Shown here in pieces: positions 7,177-11,787 of a DNA stretch of 11,787 bases; the stretch's first letter is position 1; the number at the start of each line of letters is the position of its first letter. A program made the position numbers and the translations under genes. Origin of the DNA: an uncultured Lachnospiraceae bacterium (lineage in GTDB: Bacteria; Bacillota; Clostridia; Lachnospirales; Lachnospiraceae); assembly GCA_900313745.1 (NCBI GenBank), contig OMSM01000494.1:1-11787 (forward strand). The letters run 5' to 3'. The notes below the pieces were generated by a model. It saw only the letters and a list, made by a program, of their open reading frames with translations, was not told the origin of the DNA and made no database searches.

Positions 7177-7416
7177 ATGGGCGTTTTACGTTGGCTGCTT
7201 ACCATCATCATGATTCTTGTCAGTATTGCACTGGTCGTCGTAGTTCTCATGCAGGAGGGCAAGGCGCAGGGGCTCGGTGCCATCAGCGGTGCCGCGGAGA
7301 CCTACTGGGGCAAGAACAAAGGACGTTCCATGGAGGGAATGCTCCGCAAGATCTCAACAGGACTGGCGGTGGCATTTATCGTACTTGCGCTGATTCTTAA
7401 TCTGAACGTTTTCTGA
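7177..7416 (+). CDS. secG: Preprotein translocase subunit SecG
   Basis: This 79-residue membrane protein is the small accessory subunit of the SecYEG protein-conducting channel. It has the two-helix hairpin of the family: membrane segments at about 4-25 and 59-77, joined by the conserved cytosolic loop LMQEGKAQGLGAISG (24-38) and then ETYWGKNKGRSMEG (41-54). The length is typical (75-80). The ATG at 7177 is chosen because GAGG (7167-7170) lies 6 bases upstream and MGVLRWLLTII begins the first helix; a reading frame open from 7075 would add 34 basic, non-conserved residues lying in the structured leader. It has its own promoter and a weak terminator-like hairpin after it. In related bacteria it commonly sits between eno and rnr; here neither is adjacent. 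Confidence 0.95.
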   Translation: MGVLRWLLTIIMILVSIALVVVVLMQEGKAQGLGAISGAAETYWGKNKGRSMEGMLRKISTGLAVAFIVLALILNLNVF

Positions 7417-7468
7417 TTTTCCGGCTTTGCGGAAAACGTCTCGAGCGTAAGTGCCGTGGCTGGATTTT

Positions 7469-7495
7469 AAGGGCGTCCTCATGAGGGCGCCCTTT
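7469..7495 (+). terminator. Candidate weak terminator after secG
   Basis: An 11-bp stem with one G-T pair (7469-7479 with 7484-7494) closes a 4-base CATG loop. Only TTT at 7493-7495 is present, the first two of which are in the stem, so the U-tract is poor. It may allow read-through into smpB, for which I see no clear promoter in 7417-7569. Confidence 0.5.
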
Positions 7496-7513
7496 CGCAT
7501 GGGAAAAGCTTAT

Positions 7514-7549
7514 CCGGCGGACCGGGAAAACGGTTCCGGTCGCCGCCGG
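7514..7549 (+). other. Strong GC-rich stem-loop in the smpB leader
   Basis: CCGGCGG (7514-7520) plus ACCGG (7521-7525) pair with CCGGT (7536-7540) plus CCGCCGG (7543-7549), giving 12 bp with a 2-base bulge and a 10-base loop. It ends 10 bases upstream of the smpB binding site. The 9-base string CGGTTCCGG occurs twice (7531-7539 and 7547-7555), so alternative pairings are possible. No T-run follows. Confidence 0.55.
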
Positions 7550-7569
7550 TTCCGGAAAGAAGGAGAATT

Positions 7570-8040
7570 ATGGCGGAACGCGGGCCTGTAAAGCAGGTGG
7601 CCAACAACAAGAAGGCCTTCCACGATTATTTTATCGAGGAAAAATATGAGTGCGGAATCGAGCTCTTCGGCACGGAGGTGAAGTCACTTCGCCAGGGCAA
7701 GTGCAGCATCCGTGAGGCTTATGTGTCCATAGACCACGGGGAGGCATTTATCGAGGGAATGAACATCAGCCCCTATGAGCACGGAAATATCATGAACAAG
7801 GATCCGCTCAGGGTGAGAAAACTGCTCCTCCACAAGAGAGAAATTATGAAGCTCGCGGGGCAGAGTGCACTCAAGGGATATACGATCATGCCTCTTTCGG
7901 TGTACTTCAAGAACGGGCGCGCAAAACTCGAGATCGGCCTGGCGAGAGGCAAGAAGCTCTACGATAAGAGAGAGGACCGCATGAAGAAGGACCTCTCGAG
8001 GGAGGCGGAGAGAGACTACAAGGTCAATCTGAAATACTAA
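7570..8040 (+). CDS. smpB: SsrA-binding protein SmpB
   Basis: This 156-residue RNA-binding protein carries tmRNA into the A site of stalled ribosomes for trans-translation. The oligonucleotide-binding core motifs are all present: NKKAFHDYFIEEKYECGIEL (13-32), GTEVKSLRQGKCSIREAYV (34-52), EAFIEGMNISPYEHGN (59-74), the segment DPLRVRKLLLHKREI (79-93), then the conserved YTIMPLSVYFKNGRAKLEIG (104-123) and the basic tail LARGKKLYDKREDRMKKD (124-141), which inserts in the mRNA channel. The length is standard. The ATG at 7570 follows AAGGAG (7560-7565) at 4 bases. Its partner RNA, ssrA, is encoded just downstream but on the opposite strand, and the two genes share an intervening stem-loop. The exoribonuclease gene rnr, often directly upstream of smpB, is absent between secG and smpB. 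Confidence 0.97.
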   Translation: MAERGPVKQVANNKKAFHDYFIEEKYECGIELFGTEVKSLRQGKCSIREAYVSIDHGEAFIEGMNISPYEHGNIMNKDPLRVRKLLLHKREIMKLAGQSALKGYTIMPLSVYFKNGRAKLEIGLARGKKLYDKREDRMKKDLSREAERDYKVNLKY

Positions 8041-8081
8041 TCTGCCTTCCCGGCGGTACTTAAGACAGGATACTATAACAG

Positions 8082-8130
8082 AAGAGCTTTCTTCCGGCAG
8101 GAATAACCTGCGGAAGAAAGCTCTTTGTTT
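8082..8130. terminator. Shared bidirectional terminator between smpB and ssrA
   Basis: A long stem (8082-8101 with 8107-8125, about 19 bp with one bulged G) closes an AATAA loop. On the plus strand it is followed by TTGTTT (8125-8130), a reasonable U-tract for smpB. On the minus strand it lies 7 bases beyond the tmRNA 3' end and could terminate ssrA, though the T-richness on that side is weaker. Confidence 0.8.
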
Positions 8131-8131
8131 C

Positions 8132-8475
8132 TGGAATAGGCGGGAGTCGAACCCGCGTCCAAAGACCCATTCAGTGTACTTCTACTATCATAGTCTGTCA
8201 TGCGGCGTTAGCCCGTTCCCGCGTATCTGAGGGAGGCAGACAGCCCTCAGACGTTGGTAGCTCCTGATACGCCCGCGGAGTCGAAGCGCCCTCCGTGTCG
8301 TTTCCCACATTCATCACGCCGTATCCGCCTGCTGTGGGTGACAGACGGGCGACGGCAGCCATCAGGCCGCGTATGCTAAATTATCGTTAGCGTTTATTTT
8401 TAATTTTGCCGTTTGACGATCGGCGTCGGATAGCTTCTCCACCTTCAAGACCCCTGTCGAAACCATGACTATCCC
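8132..8475 (-). ncRNA. ssrA: tmRNA (transfer-messenger RNA)
   Basis: Read on the minus strand, the 344-base RNA starts GGGATAGTCATGGTTTCGAC and ends in the T-arm GCGGG-TTCGACT-CCCGC followed by CTATTCC and discriminator A. The acceptor stem pairs GGGATAG (8469-8475) with CTATTCC (8133-8139) with one G-U pair. The tag frame lies at 8362-8391 and pseudoknot-forming sequence lies on both sides. tmRNA is charged with alanine, enters ribosomes stalled without a stop codon together with SmpB, and adds a degradation tag. The bases after the discriminator are GAA, so the 3' CCA is not encoded and must be added by nucleotidyltransferase. It is convergent with smpB, unlike the same-strand order in B. 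subtilis. The ends are set by base pairing and are accurate to a few bases. Confidence 0.95.
8362..8391 (-). other. tmRNA tag reading frame ANDNLAYAA-stop
   Basis: On the minus strand the resume codon GCT (8389-8391) begins nine codons for ANDNLAYAA and ends at TGA (8362-8364). The resume codon is chosen by analogy with E. coli, where AAAAATAGTC precedes GCA-AAC-GAC; here AAAAATAAAC precedes GCT-AAC-GAT. The tag ends in the protease-recognised AA, as in ANDENYALAA. With the alanine from the charged tRNA-like domain the full tag would be AANDNLAYAA. Confidence 0.85.
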
Positions 8476-8481
8476 GAGGTG

Positions 8482-8500
8482 AGAGCAGGAAGCCTGCTCT
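8482..8500 (-). other. Stem-loop in the tmRNA precursor 5' leader
   Basis: A perfect 8-bp stem, AGAGCAGG (8482-8489) with CCTGCTCT (8493-8500), closes a 3-base loop. On the minus strand it lies between the predicted ssrA promoter and the mature 5' end at 8475, so it would be at the extreme 5' end of the precursor and removed, presumably by RNase P. Confidence 0.5.
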
Positions 8501-8509
8501 GGAACAGTA

Positions 8510-8538
8510 ATATTATCACAAACCATTTCCGTTGTACA
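8510..8538 (-). promoter_or_regulatory. Candidate ssrA promoter
   Basis: On the minus strand, TGTACA (8533-8538) and TAATAT (8510-8515) are spaced by 17 bases; an overlapping GATAAT preceded by TGT (8512-8520) could instead act as an extended -10. Transcription would start near 8503, some 28 bases before the mature tmRNA 5' end. Confidence 0.5.
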
Positions 8539-8562
8539 GAGGGTATCGCGATAGTGTATGAT
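8532..8562 (+). promoter_or_regulatory. Candidate promoter for the M16 peptidase gene
   Basis: TTGTAC (8532-8537) and TATGAT (8557-8562) are spaced by 19 bases, longer than optimal. The -35 overlaps the ssrA -35 on the opposite strand because TGTACA is a palindrome. The leader would be about 100 bases. Confidence 0.4.
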
Positions 8563-8577
8563 ATATTCTGATATGTT

Positions 8578-8627
8578 GCTGTCCGGATTCCTTCCGGGGA
8601 GGCGGACAGCTGGTCTGATGTTCAGAC
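8578..8627 (+). other. Tandem stem-loops in the peptidase gene leader
   Basis: GCTGTCCG (8578-8585) pairs perfectly with CGGACAGC (8603-8610), with an extra CCT/AGG pairing inside. GTCTGA (8613-8618) then pairs with TCAGAC (8622-8627) around a TGT loop. A-rich sequence follows to the ribosome binding site at 8661-8665. There is no T-run and no recognised riboswitch. Confidence 0.5.
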
Positions 8628-8671
8628 AATACAATAAAAGAACGAAGTTTAACAGCATTCAGGAGAGCGGC

Positions 8672-11632
8672 ATGTCTTCATTCACTATTCCTTCCGCATA
8701 TGAGCTGATCCGGGAGACCTATCTCCCCGATATTAATTCGCAGGCACTGCTTCTAAACCACATAAAGAGCGGTGCCCGCGTTCAGGTCATGCCCAACGCG
8801 GACCGCAACAAGGTCTTCTTCATCGCCTTCCGTACTCCGCCGGAGGATTCCACCGGCGTCGCGCACATCATCGAGCACACCGTGCTTTGCGGATCCGAGG
8901 CATTCCCGGCGAAGGACCCCTTCATGGCACTTGCGAAGGGGGATCTCTCCACTTTCATCAACGCGATGACCTATCCGGACAAGACAATCTATCCGGTGGC
9001 GAGCCTGAATGACGCGGGCTTCCGGAATCTGATGCATGTATATCTCGACGCGGTATTTCACCCGAATATTTATCATAACCGCCATATCTTCGAGCAGGAA
9101 GGATGGCATTATGAGCCGGACGAGGAAGAAGGCGGGGAAGAGGAAAGTGCCGCAGGGGAGAGTTTTTCCCTTAAGATCAACGGCGTCGTCTACAATGAGA
9201 TGAGGGGAGTGATGTCCTCACCTGACGATGTCATGGACAGCCGCGTGTTCTCTTCTCTTTTCCCGGATACCCCGTACCGTCACGAATCCGGCGGGGATCC
9301 CGCGGCCATCCCGGACCTCACCTATGAGGCCTACCTGGAATTTCACCGCAGGTATTACCACCCCTCGAACAGCTATATCTTCCTCTACGGCGATGCGGAC
9401 ATGGAGGAGCGGCTTGACTTCCTTGACAGGGAATACCTCTCCGATTATGAAAGGACGGATCCGGACTCGGAGATTCCGCTGCAGTCCGCGTTCAGTGAGC
9501 CCGTCCGGTTGACCGAGAAGTATTCCGTGCTTCCGGAGGATGAGACCGAGAATAAGGCATGGCTCTCCTACAACCTGGTTATCCCCGGAAAGATGGACGA
9601 GGAGACGGATGTCGCGGTAAGGCTTATCGATTACGCGCTGTGCGACGCCCAGGGAGCCCCGCTCAAGGAGCGCATCGTAAAGGCGGGGCTTGGGATGGAC
9701 GTCTCGAGCCTTTATGAGAACGGAAGCGTAAGGCAGCCGTTCTGGTCCTTCGTCGCGCGGTATACCGACGGGGACAGGGAGGAGGAATTCATCGCACTCG
9801 TGGAGGACACACTCAGGAAAATCGCGGAGGAGGGCTTCGAGGATGAGGCGCTTCTCGCGGCAATCGGGAGCCATGAGTTCCGGTACAGGGAGGCGGATTT
9901 CGGATCCTATCCTCGGGGACTGATTTACGGGCTGTCTTCTATGGATTCCTGGCTCTACGACGATGACAATCCCTGGAAGAAACTGAATGACGCTCCGATC
10001 TACGGCGTGATGAGGCAGAAGATAGGTACAGGGTATTTTGAGGAGATCCTGAGGAAGTTCTTCATCGACAATCCTCACAAGAGTTTTGTCCGGCTGATCC
10101 CCGAGAAGGGGCTTCAGGAGAAGCGCGACGCGGAGCTTGCGGAGAAGGTCAGCGCCTTCGCCGGAGCACTTGGCGCGGAGGAGAGGAAGGAGATAAAGGA
10201 GGAATACGAGGATCTCCTCCGGTGGCAGAATACGGAGGACAGCCCGGAAGCGCTGAATTCCATCCCGCTCCTTACCGTGGGGGATATCTCCCCCGAGCCG
10301 CAGCCCTTCTTCAATGTCGAGGCGAAGGCAGCGGGAAAGACGCTGCTTGTTCACCCGGTGTTTACCGGGGGTATCGTCTACATTACGATGCTGTTCGACA
10401 TTGACAGCCTCACGGAGGAGATGTACCGGCTGCTTGTGCTGTATAAGGCGGTCTTCGGCGTGATGGACACGGAGAATTACAGCTATGCGGCACTCAACCG
10501 GAAAGTGAGCATCCTGACCGGCGGGGTGAACGCCGTGACCTCGGTGCGCGGAAGCTATGCCCGGCCGGAGGAGTATCACAGTTACCTGGAAATCGCGGTC
10601 AAGGTTCTTAAGGAGAACGTCCCCGAGGCTTTTGGGCTCCTCGAGGAGATTCTTTTCCGTACCCGTTTCGATGACAGGGAGCGCCTTAGGGAACTGATCG
10701 CGGAGGAGTATTCCGCGATGCGCTCCGATATGGTCTCAGCGGGGCATGTGACCGCGTCCATGCGAGCCCAGTCCTATATATCGGAACCCGCGCTGAGAGC
10801 GGAGCTCCTGGGCGGGCTCGAGGCCTACCGGAAGATAAAGGAGATGGTCTCCTTCAGTGACGGGGAGATGGACAGGACCGCAGGAAAGCTGAAGGAGCTG
10901 AACCGGGTGCTGTTTACGGAAAAGAGCCTTAAGCTTGTGGACGTCACTTCACCCATGGAGGATATGGCCGGCGTCACGCCTTATGTGGAGCAGTTTATAA
11001 ACCGGCTTCCGGAAGCAGAGCCCTCAGGGGATCCCATCCGGGTGAAGCCGACAGTGAAAAACGAGGGCCTTGTTACTGCGGGACAGGTACAGTACGTCTG
11101 CGCCGCCGGGGATTTCCGGAAAGCGGGATTTAACCTGGACGGGACATACCGGGTGATGCGCGCGATCATGGGCTACGACTACCTCTACAACATGGTGCGT
11201 GTCCAGGGCGGTGCCTACGGATGCATGGGAGGAATGAACGCCGACGGAACGGCGAATTTCGTCTCGTACAGAGATCCGCACCTTAAGCGCACACTGGAGT
11301 GCTTTAGGAGCGTGCCGGATTATCTCAGGACCTTCGACGCGGATGAGCAGGAGATGGGGCAGTATATTCTCGGCGCCGCGGGAGGGCTTGACCAGCCGAT
11401 GACCCCGGCGATGCAGGGCAAATACGGTCTTTCCTGTTATCTCGGTGACCGCACAATGGAGATGATAAGGAAGGAGCGGACGGAGGCGCTTAAGTGCACG
11501 GCGGCGGATATACGAGCGCTGGAGGGACCGGCCAGGGCCTTCCTCGATGACGGAGTTATCTGCGTGGTCGGAAGCGAGGAGAAGATAAAGGAGGCGGGGG
11601 ACCTGTTCCTCACGGTGGAGAGCCTGTTATAA
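8672..11632 (+). CDS. M16C-family zinc metallopeptidase (insulinase/presequence protease-like)
   Basis: This 986-residue protein is a single-chain M16C peptidase of the kind that degrades short unstructured peptides inside a closed chamber made of four related domains. The inverted zinc motif is HIIEH (H65, catalytic E68, H69), and the third zinc ligand is E176 in VVYNEMRG (172-179). The C-terminal half contains the partner R843/Y849 pair in VRVQGGAYG, which positions substrate. The length fits the presequence-protease branch (about 970). No signal peptide or membrane span is seen, so it is probably cytosolic. A run of Asp, Glu, Gly and Ser (about 149-164) lies between the zinc motif and E176 and looks like a family-unusual insertion. 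The ATG at 8672 is chosen because AGGAG (8661-8665) is 6 bases upstream and MSSFTIPSAYELI starts the conserved region; an upstream in-frame ATG at 8558 would fall in the promoter and hairpin region. It is divergent from ssrA. Confidence 0.95.
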   Translation: MSSFTIPSAYELIRETYLPDINSQALLLNHIKSGARVQVMPNADRNKVFFIAFRTPPEDSTGVAHIIEHTVLCGSEAFPAKDPFMALAKGDLSTFINAMTYPDKTIYPVASLNDAGFRNLMHVYLDAVFHPNIYHNRHIFEQEGWHYEPDEEEGGEEESAAGESFSLKINGVVYNEMRGVMSSPDDVMDSRVFSSLFPDTPYRHESGGDPAAIPDLTYEAYLEFHRRYYHPSNSYIFLYGDADMEERLDFLDREYLSDYERTDPDSEIPLQSAFSEPVRLTEKYSVLPEDETENKAWLSYNLVIPGKMDEETDVAVRLIDYALCDAQGAPLKERIVKAGLGMDVSSLYENGSVRQPFWSFVARYTDGDREEEFIALVEDTLRKIAEEGFEDEALLAAIGSHEFRYREADFGSYPRGLIYGLSSMDSWLYDDDNPWKKLNDAPIYGVMRQKIGTGYFEEILRKFFIDNPHKSFVRLIPEKGLQEKRDAELAEKVSAFAGALGAEERKEIKEEYEDLLRWQNTEDSPEALNSIPLLTVGDISPEPQPFFNVEAKAAGKTLLVHPVFTGGIVYITMLFDIDSLTEEMYRLLVLYKAVFGVMDTENYSYAALNRKVSILTGGVNAVTSVRGSYARPEEYHSYLEIAVKVLKENVPEAFGLLEEILFRTRFDDRERLRELIAEEYSAMRSDMVSAGHVTASMRAQSYISEPALRAELLGGLEAYRKIKEMVSFSDGEMDRTAGKLKELNRVLFTEKSLKLVDVTSPMEDMAGVTPYVEQFINRLPEAEPSGDPIRVKPTVKNEGLVTAGQVQYVCAAGDFRKAGFNLDGTYRVMRAIMGYDYLYNMVRVQGGAYGCMGGMNADGTANFVSYRDPHLKRTLECFRSVPDYLRTFDADEQEMGQYILGAAGGLDQPMTPAMQGKYGLSCYLGDRTMEMIRKERTEALKCTAADIRALEGPARAFLDDGVICVVGSEEKIKEAGDLFLTVESLL

Positions 11633-11662
11633 CGGCGCCGGCTTCTTCGTCCTAATGGGTAA

Positions 11663-11747
11663 CGCACCGGACAGGAGTTCCCTGTGCTTCCCGGTGCGGT
11701 AATGCCCGTACGGGCCCGGAAAAAGGTACAGGCCTTTTACAGCCGGG
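11663..11747 (+). other. Cluster of stem-loops between the peptidase gene and the next gene
   Basis: Three structures follow each other. CGCACCGG-ACAGG (11663-11675) pairs with CCTGT (11681-11685) and CCGGTGCG (11691-11698), with a 5-base bulge. GCCCGTACGGGC (11704-11715) is a perfect palindrome. CCCGG (11715-11719) with CCGGG (11743-11747) encloses AAAAGG/CCTTTT (11721-11726 with 11733-11738). None has a T-run on the plus strand. They could end the peptidase transcript or form a regulatory leader for the next gene; no clear promoter was found in between. Confidence 0.45.
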
Positions 11748-11764
11748 CGGAAAGGATAAACAGT

Positions 11765-11787
11765 ATGAAAAGGAAATCATTTGCGGC
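11765..11787 (+). CDS. Start of an unknown gene (5' fragment)
   Basis: An ATG at 11765 follows AAAGGA (11751-11756) at 8 bases and opens a frame MKRKSFA that runs off the window. The Lys/Arg-rich start is compatible with a signal peptide, but seven residues do not allow identification. Confidence 0.5.

Noticed and set aside
8362..8658. A 98-codon minus-strand frame ending in NANDNLAYAA
   Set aside because: It runs through the ssrA promoter and tmRNA and ends at the tmRNA tag stop; only the tag codons are translated, by trans-translation.
8558..8671. N-terminal extension of the M16 peptidase by 38 codons
   Set aside because: The extra codons cover the -10 region and the leader hairpins, and the AGGAG at 8661-8665 points to the ATG at 8672.
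9218..10579. A 453-codon open frame on the minus strand
   Set aside because: It is antisense to the M16 peptidase, shows no recognisable domain and is a codon-bias shadow.
11640..11764. Possible known riboswitch in the last intergenic region
   Set aside because: I compared it by eye with remembered cores of several classes (such as cyclic-di-GMP, THF and TPP) and found no match, so only the stem-loops are reported.

Overview
The window reads as a chromosomal housekeeping segment of a moderately GC-rich member of the Clostridia, most likely Lachnospiraceae. This rests on Firmicutes-style ribosome binding sites (GGAGG/AGGAG), sigma-A-like promoters, protein motifs typical of that group, a tmRNA whose 3' CCA is not encoded in the DNA, and a YtrA-type GntR/ABC operon. 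Species cannot be set from the sequence alone. No mobile element, CRISPR array or phage gene is visible.

Positions 1-1571 hold a tight operon on the plus strand: the 3' end of rimO (ribosomal protein S12 methylthiotransferase), pgsA (phosphatidylglycerophosphate synthase) and a stand-alone CinA C-terminal (PncC-type) amidase that overlaps pgsA by 8 bp. A candidate promoter at the end of the amidase gene and a hairpin leader precede gpmI (1672-3213, cofactor-independent phosphoglycerate mutase), which ends in a textbook intrinsic terminator.

Positions 3339-6988 hold a self-contained, probably autoregulated transporter operon. A near-consensus promoter (TTGACA-17-TATATT) is followed at once by a 7-bp inverted-repeat operator, then a short YtrA-type GntR repressor, an ABC ATPase and a 762-residue permease. 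The permease has about nine membrane segments and a roughly 360-residue C-terminal domain predicted to lie outside the membrane. The three genes overlap one another.

Positions 7035-8475 hold protein export and ribosome rescue: secG behind its own extended -10 promoter, smpB, and, convergent with smpB on the minus strand, ssrA (tmRNA) with the tag ANDNLAYAA. A long stem-loop separates smpB from ssrA. SmpB and tmRNA act together in trans-translation. The order gpmI ... secG ... smpB/ssrA recalls the common clostridial order gpmI-eno-secG-rnr-smpB-ssrA, but with eno and rnr missing here and the ABC operon lying between gpmI and secG.

Positions 8532-11632 hold a divergent unit for a 986-residue M16C zinc peptidase (presequence-protease-like). 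Its promoter region is shared with ssrA. The last bases carry several stem-loops and the first seven codons of another gene. A recurring feature is GC-rich hairpins in the 5' leaders of gpmI, secG, smpB, the peptidase gene and the last gene. No wholly new system is evident. The most interesting parts are the ABC operon, the rearranged synteny and these leaders.
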